The position numbers and the translations under genes were made by a program. A DNA stretch of 64,000 bases, taken from NCBI RefSeq assembly GCF_913777145.1, contig NZ_CAJYPS010000034.1, positions 62,001 to 126,000 of the forward strand, written 5' to 3'. This stretch comes from an uncultured Roseateles sp. Its GTDB lineage: Bacteria > Pseudomonadota > Gammaproteobacteria > Burkholderiales > Burkholderiaceae_C. Position 1 is the stretch's first letter, and every line of letters starts with the position of its first letter. Under the pieces are notes generated by a model. It saw nothing but the letters and a program-made list of their open reading frames with translations, made no database searches and had not been told where the DNA came from. This document shows positions 25,211 through 34,088 of the stretch, piece by piece.

Positions 25211-25246
25211 AAAAAAAGTTGTAACAGCGGCCGGAAGGGCCGCCGT
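25211..25246 (-). terminator. Intrinsic terminator after the GNAT gene
   Basis: On the minus strand a hairpin (arms 25238-25246 and 25224-25232, one G-T pair, 5-nt loop) starts at the GNAT stop codon and is followed by TACAAC and seven T residues (25211-25217). This fits a Rho-independent terminator separating the acetyltransferase from the DUF3455/sigma genes. Confidence 0.65.
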
Positions 25247-25854
25247 CAGGCCGCAAAAGCGATGGCCGGCGGCTGTTGCAGCGGCTGGCCGGACCAGGCG
25301 CCGGCGCTGGCCTCGTACAGCAGGCTGGCCGCCTGGCCGGGCGTGTCGGCCAGCGAGCCGCGCAGCCGCAGGCCCACCTGCTCCAGCGTCTTGCGCGTGG
25401 GCACATTGGCCGGCAGCACGGCCGCGTAGACGGCGGACTCGTGCAGTTCGTCGAAGGCCAGCGACAGCGCGCGCAGCAGCAGCTCGGCCGCATAGCCGCG
25501 GCCCCAGGCCTGGGGCGCGATGCGGTAGTAGAGATAGAGCCCGCTCTGGCCGCCAACGCTGCGACGCATCAGGCCGCCGAAGCCTATGGTCTGCTGGGGC
25601 TGGTCCTGCAGCGTGACCGCCCAGTGGCCGAAGCCCTGGGTCTCCCAGTGCGCCAGCCAGCTGTCCAGCTGTGCCTCCACCGCGGCCCGCCCCTGGGGCG
25701 TCGAGCAACCGCAGAAACGCGTGACGGCTGGATCCTTGTGCAACTGCAGCAATAGATCCAGATCGCTAGCCCGCGGCGCCCTCAGCGACAACCGGGCGGT
25801 TGTCGTGGCCACCGGCAGTGCGGCGGCGGGCTCAATCCACTCACTCAAGACCAT
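25246..25854 (-). CDS. GNAT-family N-acetyltransferase (RimJ/RimL type)
   Basis: 202 aa. The fold reads as an Acetyltransf_3 domain: TARLSLRAPRASDLDLLLQL at the N-terminus, the acetyl-CoA-binding segment APQAWGRGYAAELLLRAL (the Q/RxxGxG/A loop), and VLPANVPTRKTLEQVGL. RimJ/RimL-like enzymes acetylate protein N-termini or small molecules; the substrate is not predictable. It has its own terminator, and no neighbour hints at a pathway. Confidence 0.85.
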   Translation of the reverse strand: MVLSEWIEPAAALPVATTTARLSLRAPRASDLDLLLQLHKDPAVTRFCGCSTPQGRAAVEAQLDSWLAHWETQGFGHWAVTLQDQPQQTIGFGGLMRRSVGGQSGLYLYYRIAPQAWGRGYAAELLLRALSLAFDELHESAVYAAVLPANVPTRKTLEQVGLRLRGSLADTPGQAASLLYEASAGAWSGQPLQQPPAIAFAA

Positions 25855-25972
25855 GCGATGCGGAACCCGGTAAAAACCCTATCCCTAGGGTAGCGAGTTG
25901 TCCGACCGGCGGGAAGCCTGGATTCGCGGAATTTGTAGTGTTGCGGTCACAAACCGGAAGATTTGCGGAAAT

Positions 25973-25995
25973 CCTTCTGCGGCCAGCGCAGAAGG
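25973..25995 (-). terminator. Candidate terminator after htpG
   Basis: After the htpG stop at 26027 the minus strand holds two hairpins: 8-bp arms 26009-26016/25996-26003, then 8-bp arms 25988-25995/25973-25980 followed by a short ATTT. The T-tract is weak, so termination may be partial. Confidence 0.4.
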
Positions 25996-26026
25996 GCCCG
26001 GCCGCTGGGGCCGGGCTGGGCGGGGC

Positions 26027-27910
26027 TCAGCCCACCAGCAGCGCGTTGATGCGCTTCACATAGGCCGCCGGGTCCTCCAGGTGGCCGCCCTCGGCCAGCA
26101 CGGCCTGGTCGAACAGCACCTGGGCCAAATCGTCGAAGCGGGCGTCACCGGCCTGCAGGCGCTTCACCAGCGCGTGCTCGGGGTTGATCTCCAGCGTGGG
26201 CTTGGACACTGGCGCGCTCTGGCCGGCCTGCTTCAGCAGGCGGGCCAGGTGGCCACTCATGTCGCCCTCTTCCACGACGATGCAGGCCGGCGAGTCCACA
26301 AGGCGAGTGGTCACGCGCACATCCTTGGCGCGCTCGGCCAGCGAGGTCTTGAGCTGGTCCAGCAGCGGCTTGAGGTGCTCGGCCGCTTCCTCGGCCTTCT
26401 TCTTTTCCTCTTCGTCCTGCAGCTGGCCCAGGTCCACCGAGCCCTTGGCCACGGATTGCAGCGACTTGCCCTCGAACTCGTAGAGGTGGCTCAGCATCCA
26501 CTCGTCCACGCGGTCCACCAGCAGCAGCACCTCGATGCCCTTCTTGCGGAAGATCTCCAGCTGCGGGCTGTGCTTGGCGGCGGCCAGGCTGTCGGCGGTG
26601 ATGTAGTAGATGGCCTCCTGGCCCTCCTTCATGCGCGACACATAGTCGGCCAGGCTCACGCCCTCGTCGGCGTGGGTGGACGCGAAGCGGAACAGCTTGG
26701 CCAGGCGCTCCTGGTTGGCGTGGTCTTCGCCGATGCCTTCCTTCAGCACCTGGCCGAAGTCCTTCCAGAAGTCGGCGTACTTCTGGCGCTCGGCCGCGTC
26801 CTCGCTGTTGGCCAGGCTCTCCAGCATGCCCAGCACGCGCTTGGTCGAGCCCTCGCGGATGGCCTTCACGTCGCGGCTTTCCTGCAGCAGCTCGCGCGAC
26901 ACATTCAGCGGCAGGTCGGCCGAGTCGATCACGCCCTTCACGAAGCGCAGGTAGACCGGCATCAGCGCCTCGGCGTCGTCCATGATGAAGACGCGCTTCA
27001 CGTACAGCTTCACGCCGCCGCGCTTGTCGCGGTTCCACAGGTCGAACGGCGCCTTCTTGGGGATGTAGAGCAGCTGGGTGTATTCGCTGCGGCCCTCCAC
27101 GCGGTTGTGCGTGTAGGCCAGCGGCGCCTCGGTGTCATAGGAGATCTGCTTGTAGAACTCCTCGTACTGCTCGGGCGTGACCTCGCTCTTGCTGCGGGTC
27201 CACAGCGCCGAGGCCTTGTTGACCGGCTCCCACTCGTCCGTGACCACCTGCTTGGCGGCCTCCGCGTCCCAGCTCTCCTTCTTCATCAGGATGGGCAGGG
27301 AGATGTGGTCGCTGTACTTGGCCACGGTGGACTTCACGCGCCAGGTCTTGAGGAACTCCTCCTCTCCCTCGCGCAGGTGCAGGATCACGTCGGTGCCCCG
27401 GCCCGCCTTGGTGATGGTCTCCAGCTCGTACTCGCCGGTGCCCTCGCTGCTCCAGCGCACGCCCTGCTCGGCGCTCAGGCCAGCGCGGCGGCTTTCCACC
27501 GTGATGCGGTCGGCAACGATGAAGCCGGAATAAAAGCCCACGCCGAACTGGCCGATCAGCTGGGCATCCTTCTTCTGGTCGCCCTCCAGCTTGGCCATGA
27601 ACTCGCGCGTGCCGCTCTTGGCGATGGTGCCCAGGTGGGCCGCAGCCTCCTCGGCGCTCATGCCTATGCCGTTGTCGCTGATGGTCAGCGTCTTGGCGTC
27701 TTCGTCGAAGCTGATGCGGACCTCGAGGTTGGGCTGGTCCTCGAACAGCGCCGCGTTGTCCAGCGCCTCGAAGCGCAGCTTGTCGCAGGCGTCGCTGGCG
27801 TTGCTCACCAGCTCACGCAGAAAGATCTCCTTGTTGGAGTACAGGCTGTGCGTGACGAGGTGCAGGATCTGCTTGACTTCGGCCTGGAAGGCGTGGGTTT
27901 GCTTGGTCAT
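26027..27910 (-). CDS. htpG: Hsp90-family chaperone HtpG
   Basis: 627 aa, full length for bacterial Hsp90. The N-terminal ATPase has [28 protein letters not shown] and [15 protein letters not shown] (GHKL Bergerat fold). The middle domain includes [20 protein letters not shown] and [10 protein letters not shown], and the C-terminal dimerisation domain follows. It refolds client proteins with DnaK in the cytoplasm. A heat-shock-like promoter lies 39-66 bp upstream of its ATG. Confidence 0.97.
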   Translation of the reverse strand: MTKQTHAFQAEVKQILHLVTHSLYSNKEIFLRELVSNASDACDKLRFEALDNAALFEDQPNLEVRISFDEDAKTLTISDNGIGMSAEEAAAHLGTIAKSGTREFMAKLEGDQKKDAQLIGQFGVGFYSGFIVADRITVESRRAGLSAEQGVRWSSEGTGEYELETITKAGRGTDVILHLREGEEEFLKTWRVKSTVAKYSDHISLPILMKKESWDAEAAKQVVTDEWEPVNKASALWTRSKSEVTPEQYEEFYKQISYDTEAPLAYTHNRVEGRSEYTQLLYIPKKAPFDLWNRDKRGGVKLYVKRVFIMDDAEALMPVYLRFVKGVIDSADLPLNVSRELLQESRDVKAIREGSTKRVLGMLESLANSEDAAERQKYADFWKDFGQVLKEGIGEDHANQERLAKLFRFASTHADEGVSLADYVSRMKEGQEAIYYITADSLAAAKHSPQLEIFRKKGIEVLLLVDRVDEWMLSHLYEFEGKSLQSVAKGSVDLGQLQDEEEKKKAEEAAEHLKPLLDQLKTSLAERAKDVRVTTRLVDSPACIVVEEGDMSGHLARLLKQAGQSAPVSKPTLEINPEHALVKRLQAGDARFDDLAQVLFDQAVLAEGGHLEDPAAYVKRINALLVG

Positions 27911-27948
27911 GACGGTTTTTGTGAGGTCAAGAAACGCGAACGCGGCCG

Positions 27949-27976
27949 AAGTGCGGCCGCGCCCGGCGTTTTCAAG
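27949..27976 (-). promoter_or_regulatory. Heat-shock (sigma-32-type) promoter for htpG
   Basis: On the minus strand CTTGAA (27971-27976) is followed after 14 nt by CCGCACTT (27949-27956), close to the sigma-32 consensus CTTGAA-N14-CCCCATNT. Transcription would start about 30 nt before the htpG ATG. The -10 element lies in a GC-rich inverted repeat (27941-27947 with 27955-27961). Confidence 0.6.
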
Positions 27977-28001
27977 AGGGGGAAAGACGCGGTGGCGGGC
28001 C

Positions 28002-28313
28002 TCAGTAGGACACGGCCTGGCGGCCGACGTCCACCTTGATCAGCGCCTTGGACAGCACGCCGGCCGCGGCCCGCGCGTAATCCAGCGCCCAGGCCGGGTC
28101 GGCAAAGCCGGCCCGGCCGGCACCGGCCGCGACCTGGATCAGCTTGTCGGCGAACAGCACCTTGCCAGAGCCGCGCAGCGGCTCGCACTGCATCTGCACA
28201 TATTGCTCGTCCAGCCAGCGGCGGGCGGCTTCGGAGCTGAGCACCTCGGCGCCGTCGAGCTGGAGCTCGACCGGATCGCCGGATTCGAACAGGACGGTGA
28301 CTTGGGTCTTCAT
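28002..28313 (-). CDS. Conserved hypothetical, 103 aa
   Basis: Small soluble protein without signal peptide or membrane segment, starting [20 protein letters not shown]. The N-terminal half looks like a beta-rich unit and the C-terminal half is helical. I recognise no family. It begins 13 bp after the aroG stop on the same strand and so is probably co-transcribed with DAHP synthase and placed under the same attenuator. The htpG promoter begins just after its stop. Confidence 0.72.
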   Translation of the reverse strand: MKTQVTVLFESGDPVELQLDGAEVLSSEAARRWLDEQYVQMQCEPLRGSGKVLFADKLIQVAAGAGRAGFADPAWALDYARAAAGVLSKALIKVDVGRQAVSY

Positions 28314-28326
28314 GACCCGGATTGTG

Positions 28327-29451
28327 TCAGCGCCGCGCGTGCACCGCCGCCGACAGCACCTCCAGCACCTCGCGGGAGTCGTCCCAGCCCAGGCAGGCGT
28401 CGGTGATGCTCTGGCCGTAGACCAGTTGGGCCGGGTCGTCCTTGCCGGGCGTGAACTTCTGGGCGCCGTCGTTCAGATGGCTTTCCACCATCACGCCGAA
28501 GATGCGGCGGCTGCCGGCCTGCATCTGGGCGGCGATGTCACGCGCCACGTCCAGCTGGCGCTCGTGGCGCTTGGAGCTGTTGGCGTGCGAGCAATCCACC
28601 ATCAGGCGCTCGGGCAGCTTGGCCTTGGCCAGATCGGCGCAGGCGGCCGCGACGCTGTCGGCGTCGTAGTTGGGCGCCTTGCCGCCGCGCAGGATCACAT
28701 GGCAATCGGGGTTGCCGCGGGTCTCGACAATGGCGACCTGGCCGTTCTTGTGCACCGACAGGAAGTGATGGCCGCGCTCGGCCGCCTGGATCGCATCGGT
28801 CGCGATCTTGATGTTGCCGTCCGTGCCATTCTTGAAGCCTATGGGGGCGGACAGACCCGAGGCCAATTCGCGGTGCACCTGGCTCTCGGTAGTGCGTGCG
28901 CCGATTGCGCCCCAGGAGATCAGGTCGCCGATGTATTGCGGCGAGATCACGTCCAGGAACTCGGAGCCCGCCGGCATGCCCAGGCGGTTGATCTCCAGCA
29001 GCAGCTGACGCGCGATGCGCAGGCCCTCGTCGATGCGGTAGCTCTCGTCGAGATACGGGTCGTTGATCAGGCCCTTCCAGCCCACCGTGGTACGCGGCTT
29101 CTCGAAGTAGACCCGCATCACGATCTCCAGCGTGTCGGCGTACTTCTCGCGCTGCTCCTTCAGGCGGCGCGCGTACTCGATGGCGGCCGTCGGGTCGTGG
29201 ATGGAGCAGGGGCCTATGACCACCAGCAGGCGGTCGTCCTGCCCCGCCATGATGCGGCGTATGCGCTGGCGGGTCTGGCTGATCAGCTGCTCCATCGGCG
29301 TGTTGCGGATGGGGAAGAAGCGGATCAGGTGCTCCGGCGGCGGCAGCGGCGTGATGTCGAGGATGCGCTCGTCATCGGTGGCGCTGGTCTTGTCGTCCTG
29401 CGAGTACCAGCGCTGGGCTTCGGGTTCGACGGACTTGATGGTCGCATTCAT
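28327..29451 (-). CDS. aroG: 3-deoxy-7-phosphoheptulonate (DAHP) synthase, AroG type
   Basis: 374 aa from the ATG at 29451 (MNATIKSVEP; an in-frame ATG 5 codons upstream lies against the terminator). Class I DAHP synthase condenses phosphoenolpyruvate with erythrose-4-phosphate, the first step of the shikimate pathway. Motifs: VVIGPCSIHDP, AGSEFLDVISPQYIGDLISW, GARTTESQVHRE, KNGTDGN and MVDCSHANSSKR. The leader upstream holds an aromatic-rich peptide and an intrinsic terminator, so expression should fall when charged Phe/Tyr/Trp tRNAs are abundant. Which amino acid inhibits the enzyme itself is not visible. Confidence 0.95.
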   Translation of the reverse strand: MNATIKSVEPEAQRWYSQDDKTSATDDERILDITPLPPPEHLIRFFPIRNTPMEQLISQTRQRIRRIMAGQDDRLLVVIGPCSIHDPTAAIEYARRLKEQREKYADTLEIVMRVYFEKPRTTVGWKGLINDPYLDESYRIDEGLRIARQLLLEINRLGMPAGSEFLDVISPQYIGDLISWGAIGARTTESQVHRELASGLSAPIGFKNGTDGNIKIATDAIQAAERGHHFLSVHKNGQVAIVETRGNPDCHVILRGGKAPNYDADSVAAACADLAKAKLPERLMVDCSHANSSKRHERQLDVARDIAAQMQAGSRRIFGVMVESHLNDGAQKFTPGKDDPAQLVYGQSITDACLGWDDSREVLEVLSAAVHARR

Positions 29452-29464
29452 CTTCGGGCACCTC

Positions 29465-29503
29465 AAAAAGAAAAACCGCCGGGCTTTGGGGGCCCGGCGG
29501 TTT
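29465..29503 (-). terminator. Intrinsic terminator (attenuator) in the aroG leader
   Basis: On the minus strand a 12-bp perfect stem (AAACCGCCGGGC at 29492-29503 with its complement at 29473-29484) with a 7-nt loop runs into TTTTTCTTTTT (29465-29475), which ends 13 nt before the aroG ATG. A strong terminator between promoter and coding region on the same strand is the mark of transcription attenuation. Confidence 0.9.
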
Positions 29504-29531
29504 CAGGGGATTCGGTTGGCGCTGCGCGCGT

Positions 29532-29600
29532 TCACCTCTCCTGCGCCGGGGGGCGGCAGAAGAACCAAAAGAACGCAAAGTAGGCGCGTGCGAAATGCAT
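29532..29600 (-). CDS. aroG leader peptide (22 aa)
   Basis: ATG at 29600, stop at 29534-29532. The 22-residue peptide has six Phe, one Tyr and one Trp; codons 7-14 read YFAFFWFF. It ends 29 nt before the terminator stem. Codons 17-19 (Pro-Pro-Ala) contain CCCGGCG (29544-29550), which can pair with CGCCGGG in the 5' arm of the terminator (29493-29499) and so could form an antiterminator when a ribosome stalls on the aromatic codons. No clear Shine-Dalgarno is seen before the ATG. The rest of 29601-29756 shows no gene. Confidence 0.85.
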   Translation of the reverse strand: MHFARAYFAFFWFFCRPPAQER

Positions 29601-29756
29601 GGGCTGGAATCTAGCACGCCGCGCAAGACCCGGCTTCGGCGCCGCACAAAGCAGCCATCGCGCGCCGCGACGGCAGGGGCAAGCCCGGCTTGACCCGCCG
29701 CCCGTCTTGCCGGTGAATGCAGCCACCCTTCACGACAACAAGCAGAGGAGACACGC

Positions 29757-30548
29757 ATGCAACGACGCCTTGCCCTGGGCAGTGCGCTGACCGGCCTGGG
29801 TGGCCTGGTCGCCAGCGGCTGCGCCAGCACCGCCGCCCCGACCGCCACCGCGGCCACGCCCTTTGCGCTGGCCCAGCCCAGCGTGCCCATCGCCGGCAGC
29901 ACCGAGGTCTTCCCGGTTCGGCGCATCTACTGCATAGGCCGCAACTACGCGGCGCATGCGCGCGAAATGGGCTCGGACCCGACGCGCGAGCCGCCCTTCT
30001 TCTTCCAGAAGCCCAGCGACGCGGTGCAGTTCGTTGCGCCGGGCCGGACCACCGACCACCCCTACCCGCCGCTGACCAAGAACTACCACTACGAACTGGA
30101 ACTGGTGGCGGCGCTGCACCGGGGCGGCCGCAACGTGCCGGTTGAGCGCGCGCTGAACCTGGTCTATGGCTACGCGGTCGGCCTGGACATGACCCGCCGC
30201 GACCTGCAACGCGGCATGGGCGACCAGAAGAAGCCCTGGGAAATCGGCAAGAGCTTTGACCGCTCCGCGCCGATTGGCCCCATACACCGCGTGGCGCAGG
30301 TGGGCCACTTCAAGCAGGGCGCGATCACGCTGAAGGTGAACGGCCAGGTCAGGCAGAACGCCGACCTGAACCAGATGATCTGGAGCGTGGCCGAGCAGAT
30401 CGCCAAGCTGTCGGAAGCCTTCGAGCTGATGCCCGGCGACCTGATCTACAGCGGCACGCCGGAGAACGTGGGGCCGGTGGTGCCGGGGGATTTGATGGAA
30501 GGGACGATTGCGGGCTTGCCGCTGCTCAGCGTCAAGGTCGTGGCCTAG
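29757..30548 (+). CDS. Fumarylacetoacetate hydrolase-family protein with lipoprotein-like signal
   Basis: 263 aa. The FAH fold is clear: RRIYCIGRNYAAHAREMG, FFFQKPSDAVQF, a metal-binding HYELELVAALHR, and LMPGDLIYSGTPENVGPV near the end. The family hydrolyses C-C bonds of acylpyruvates such as fumarylpyruvate. What is unusual is the N-terminus: MQRRLALGSALTGLGGLVAS followed by GC, with twin arginines and a lipobox-like cysteine at about residue 21. Relatives are cytoplasmic, so this one appears to be exported, perhaps by Tat, and lipid-anchored. RBS GGAG lies 9 nt before the ATG. Confidence 0.85.
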   Translation: MQRRLALGSALTGLGGLVASGCASTAAPTATAATPFALAQPSVPIAGSTEVFPVRRIYCIGRNYAAHAREMGSDPTREPPFFFQKPSDAVQFVAPGRTTDHPYPPLTKNYHYELELVAALHRGGRNVPVERALNLVYGYAVGLDMTRRDLQRGMGDQKKPWEIGKSFDRSAPIGPIHRVAQVGHFKQGAITLKVNGQVRQNADLNQMIWSVAEQIAKLSEAFELMPGDLIYSGTPENVGPVVPGDLMEGTIAGLPLLSVKVVA

Positions 30549-30614
30549 CTACCTGGCATTCCCGGGCCGAGCGCTGGGCCTGCCATGGGCCACAAAGGCC
30601 CAAGGCGTTCCGTA

Positions 30615-30646
30615 GACACAAGCGGTCCGCGGGGACTGCTTGTGTC
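30615..30646. repeat. Long hairpin between convergent genes
   Basis: GACACAAGC (30615-30623) pairs with GCTTGTGTC (30638-30646), and the inside extends as GGTCC/GGACT with a CGCG-type loop. It resembles the structured modules elsewhere, but the flanking AGGACCGAG is missing. A second smaller hairpin lies near 30694-30711 (CGATGC/GCATCG). The interval 30549-30781 holds no gene; these may end both convergent transcripts. Confidence 0.5.
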
Positions 30647-30781
30647 CGACTCCACCTCACCGAGCCGGCCCGCTTGGGCGATGTGCTTGAGGCTCGATGC
30701 CGCAAGCATCGCCGTCCCCTCGGGGGGACCGACCAGGCTCGCCTGCGTTCAGCACGGCGAGACTGGCCGCGGGGCTCCGTT

Positions 30782-32245
30782 TCAGGCCGTGCCGCCCACC
30801 GTGAGCCCGTCGATGCGCAGCGTCGGCTGGCCCACGCCCACCGGCACGCTCTGGCCTTCCTTGCCGCACACGCCCACGCCGGTGTCGAGCTGCATGTCGT
30901 TGCCGATCATGCTGACGCGCGTGAGGGCGTCCGGGCCATTGCCGATGATGGTCGCGCCCTTGACCGGGTACTGGATCTTGCCGTTCTCCACCCAGTAGGC
31001 CTCGCTGGCCGAGAACACGAACTTGCCGCTCGTGATGTCGACCTGGCCGCCGCCGAAGTTGGTGGCGTACAGGCCCTTCTTGATGGACGCGACGATTTCC
31101 CTGGGGTCGTCCTTGCCGCCCAGCATGTAGGTGTTGGTCATGCGCGGCATGGGCAGGTGGGCGTAGCTCTCGCGGCGGCCGTTGCCGGTGGGCGCGGTCT
31201 TCATCAGGCGCGCATTCATCGCATCCTGGATATAGCCCTTGAGGATGCCGTCCTCGATCAGCACATTGCGCTGCGACGCGCAGCCCTCGTCATCCACGTT
31301 CAGCGAGCCGCGGCGGTCCGGCAGCGTGCCGTCGTCCAGCACGGTCACGCCCTTGGCGGCCACGCGCTGGCCCATGCGGCCGGCGAAGGCGCTGGAGCCC
31401 TTGCGGTTGAAGTCGCCCTCCAGGCCATGGCCCACGGCCTCGTGCAGCAGCACGCCGGGCCAGCCCGGGCCCAGCACCACGGTCATCTCACCGGCCGGCG
31501 CGGGGCGGCTGTCCAGATTGGTGAGCGCCGCTTGCACAGCCTGCTCCACATAGCTGGCCAGCATCTCGTCGGTGAAGTAGGCCAGGCCGAAGCGGCCACC
31601 GCCACCGCCCGAGCCCACCTCGCGGCGGCCGTTGCTCTCAGCGATCACGGTCAGCGACAGCCGCACCAGCGGGCGCACATCGGCCGCCAGCGTGCCGTCG
31701 GCACGCGCGATCAGCACCACCTCATGCTCGGCCGCCAGGCCGGCCATCACCTGGGTCACACGCGGATCCTTGGCGCGGGCCAGCTTCTCTATCTTCTCCA
31801 GCAGCGCAACCTTGGCGGCGCTGTCCAGGCTGGCGATGGGGTCGGCCATGCCGTAGAGCTCGCGGCTGCCCGCCACGCGGCCCTGGGCCGGCACCTTCAC
31901 CTTGCGGCTCTGGCCCGCGGCCGCGATGGTGCGCACGGTGCGCGCCGCGTCCAGCAGCGCGGCTTCAGAAATGTCGTCGGAGTACGCGAACGCGGTCTTC
32001 TCGCCGGCCACGGCGCGCACGCCCACGCCCTGGTCGATGCTGAAGGAACCGCTCTTCACGATGCCCTCCTCCAGGCTCCAGCCCTCGGCACGCGTGGTCT
32101 GGAAATAGAGGTCGGCGTCGTCGACCCGGTGCTCGGTGATGACGCGCAGCGCCTGACTCAGCGTGGCCTCGGTCAGGCCGAAGGGCTCCAGCAGTTGCGA
32201 GCGGGCGGTGGCCAGGCGGGCCAGGGTGGGTTCGACGGCGATCAT
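30782..32245 (-). CDS. tldD: Metalloprotease TldD
   Basis: 487 aa, the usual TldD length. The zinc site is [11 protein letters not shown], followed by [14 protein letters not shown]; the C-terminal beta domain includes [16 protein letters not shown]. TldD pairs with TldE (PmbA) to form a protease that degrades unfolded peptides, matures some modified peptides and acts on CcdA-type antitoxins. The TldE gene is not in the window. The gene is convergent with the FAH protein and probably monocistronic. Confidence 0.95.
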   Translation of the reverse strand: MIAVEPTLARLATARSQLLEPFGLTEATLSQALRVITEHRVDDADLYFQTTRAEGWSLEEGIVKSGSFSIDQGVGVRAVAGEKTAFAYSDDISEAALLDAARTVRTIAAAGQSRKVKVPAQGRVAGSRELYGMADPIASLDSAAKVALLEKIEKLARAKDPRVTQVMAGLAAEHEVVLIARADGTLAADVRPLVRLSLTVIAESNGRREVGSGGGGGRFGLAYFTDEMLASYVEQAVQAALTNLDSRPAPAGEMTVVLGPGWPGVLLHEAVGHGLEGDFNRKGSSAFAGRMGQRVAAKGVTVLDDGTLPDRRGSLNVDDEGCASQRNVLIEDGILKGYIQDAMNARLMKTAPTGNGRRESYAHLPMPRMTNTYMLGGKDDPREIVASIKKGLYATNFGGGQVDITSGKFVFSASEAYWVENGKIQYPVKGATIIGNGPDALTRVSMIGNDMQLDTGVGVCGKEGQSVPVGVGQPTLRIDGLTVGGTA

Positions 32246-32387
32246 GACGGGAATTCTAGGAGCGGGGCGGCGCCAGACACGGCACCAGGGTTGTGGGCCA
32301 TTTACGCTCGCTTACAGCGCGCCGGTCAGCCGGCCACCGCGGGGCTTCGTTGACAGCTCACCTCTTCACAACCCACGAGGCTACGCC

Positions 32388-32732
32388 ATGAACACCCGCT
32401 ACCTGATCGCCCTGCTCGCCCTGGCCGGCACCTCGGCCTTTGCCCAGACTCCGGCGCCCACGCCCGGCACCAACACGCCGCGCATCGATCAGCGCGAAGC
32501 CCGCCAGCAGGCCCGCATCGCCCAGGGCGCGGCCAGCGGCTCCCTGACACCCAAGGAGACCCAGCGGCTGGAGAAGGAGCAGGCCCGCATCGACAAGGTC
32601 GAGACCCAGGCCAAGGCGGACGGCCAGGTCACGGCCCGCGAGCGCGCCAAGCTGACCGCGATGCAGGACGGCGCCAGCCGCGACATCCACCGCAAGAAGC
32701 ACAACGCCCGCGTGGCCGGCAACGGCGGCTGA
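32388..32732 (+). CDS. Small exported protein of unknown function, 114 aa
   Basis: The ATG at 32388 opens a clear signal peptide (MNTRYLIALLALAGTSAFAQ). The mature region is strongly charged and helical (EARQQARIAQGAASGSLTPK, KETQRLEKEQARIDKVETQ), with repeated Arg/Lys/Glu/Gln and no cysteine. Similar small periplasmic proteins are common in betaproteobacteria, but I know no function. It ends 11 bp from the stop of the convergent rsmI. Confidence 0.8.
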   Translation: MNTRYLIALLALAGTSAFAQTPAPTPGTNTPRIDQREARQQARIAQGAASGSLTPKETQRLEKEQARIDKVETQAKADGQVTARERAKLTAMQDGASRDIHRKKHNARVAGNGG

Positions 32733-32743
32733 AACGCCAGGTC

Positions 32744-33658
32744 TCAGGACGCGGCGTTCTTCAGCGTCAGCGCCGCGTCGTAGAGCTGGTTGCGCGGCGC
32801 GCCGGTGATCTGCACCGCCAGCGCCACCGCCTGCTTCAGCGGCAGCTCGGCCACCAGCGCTTGCAGCACGCGGACGACCTCGGGCGGCAGTTCGTCCGCC
32901 GCCTCGACCGGCGCGGCCGCGTGCAGCACCAGCACGAATTCGCCGCGCAGCCGCTGCGCGTCGGCGGCCAGCCAGTCGGGCAACGCGCCGGCCTCGGCGG
33001 TGTGCACGGTCTCGAACTGCTTGGTCAGCTCGCGGCACAGCGTGACCCGCCGAGTGGGCGCCAGTTCGGCCAGCAACGCGGCCAGCTCCGTCATGCGATG
33101 CGGCGCCTCGAACAAGACCTGACTCTGCCCCTCCACCACCAGCAGCGCCTGCAACGCGCTGCGGCGCTCGCCCGCCTTGGTGGGCAAAAAGCCGGTGAAC
33201 GCAAAGCCGCGGGCCTGTGTGTCGCCGGCCACGCTCAGCGCGGTGACCGCGCTGCTGGGGCCGGGCAGCGGCAACACGCGGTAGCCGGCGGCCACCACCG
33301 CCTGCACCAGCACCGCGCCGGGGTCGGAGATGGCCGGCGTGCCCGCATCGGACGCATAGGCCACGCGCTCACCGGCCGCCAGCCGCGCGATCACCGCGGC
33401 GCTGGCCTCGTGCTCGTTGTGCTGGTGCAGCGCCAGCAACGGCTTGTGCAGGCCCAGGTGGCGCAGCAGCGCGCCGCCCAGGCGCGTGTCCTCGCAGGCC
33501 AGCGCATCCACCAGGCCCAGCGCATGGATGGCGCGCAGCGAGATGTCGGCCAGATTGCCTATGGGCGTGGCCACCAGGTAGAGCGTGGCGGCCGGATACT
33601 GCTGCTGGCCGGCGGCCGCGGCAGCGGCCTGGGTCAGCAGGGAGGCGTCGATGTTCAA
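32744..33658 (-). CDS. rsmI: 16S rRNA 2'-O-methyltransferase RsmI
   Basis: About 304 aa if started at the TTG at 33658; an ORF extends further upstream without an ATG near the conserved start, and a GTG at 33691 is an alternative. The tetrapyrrole-methylase-type fold opens with [19 protein letters not shown], then [14 protein letters not shown] and [17 protein letters not shown], which is diagnostic for RsmI. It 2'-O-methylates C1402 of 16S rRNA. It is head-to-head with yraN, as in E. coli (yraL). Confidence 0.92.
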   Translation of the reverse strand: MNIDASLLTQAAAAAAGQQQYPAATLYLVATPIGNLADISLRAIHALGLVDALACEDTRLGGALLRHLGLHKPLLALHQHNEHEASAAVIARLAAGERVAYASDAGTPAISDPGAVLVQAVVAAGYRVLPLPGPSSAVTALSVAGDTQARGFAFTGFLPTKAGERRSALQALLVVEGQSQVLFEAPHRMTELAALLAELAPTRRVTLCRELTKQFETVHTAEAGALPDWLAADAQRLRGEFVLVLHAAAPVEAADELPPEVVRVLQALVAELPLKQAVALAVQITGAPRNQLYDAALTLKNAAS

Positions 33659-34049
33659 CTCGGATTCCCGATCAAGGTCAAGGCCTGACACCGCGACGCG
33701 CGGCCGGGCGGCCGAGGACGCGGCGCTGGCCCATCTGCAACGGGCCGGGCTGCGGCTGGTGGAGCGCAATTATCGAGTCGCGCGCGGCCCGGCCCGAGCG
33801 GCCGGCGAGGTGGACCTCATCATGCGCGAGCGCGACGGCACCCTGGTCTTCGTGGAGGTGCGGGCCCGCATCGACACCCGCGCCGGCGGCGCCGCGGCCA
33901 GCGTGGGCCCGCGCAAACAGGCCCGGCTGATCTACGCGGCCCAGCACTACCTGCAGCGCCTGGCCACGCCGCCGCCCTGCCGCTTCGACGTGGTGGCGCT
34001 GGACGGCGAGCGGCTGGACTGGCTGAAGGCGGCTTTTGATGCGGGTTGA
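33651..34049 (+). CDS. yraN: YraN/UPF0102 nuclease-fold protein
   Basis: 132 aa. GGGAGG lies 5-10 nt before the ATG at 33651. The Holliday-junction-resolvase-like fold is visible as [38 protein letters not shown] and LVFVEVRAR, with the metal-binding E-D-xx-E pattern retained. Its cellular role is unsettled. The 5' end overlaps the putative rsmI start by 8 nt, so the two ribosome-binding regions lie within each other's coding sequence. Confidence 0.9.
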   Translation: MFNSDSRSRSRPDTATRGRAAEDAALAHLQRAGLRLVERNYRVARGPARAAGEVDLIMRERDGTLVFVEVRARIDTRAGGAAASVGPRKQARLIYAAQHYLQRLATPPPCRFDVVALDGERLDWLKAAFDAG

Positions 34050-34088
34050 TACGAGGGTGCGGAGCGCAGTGACTATGATTCGCGCCGC

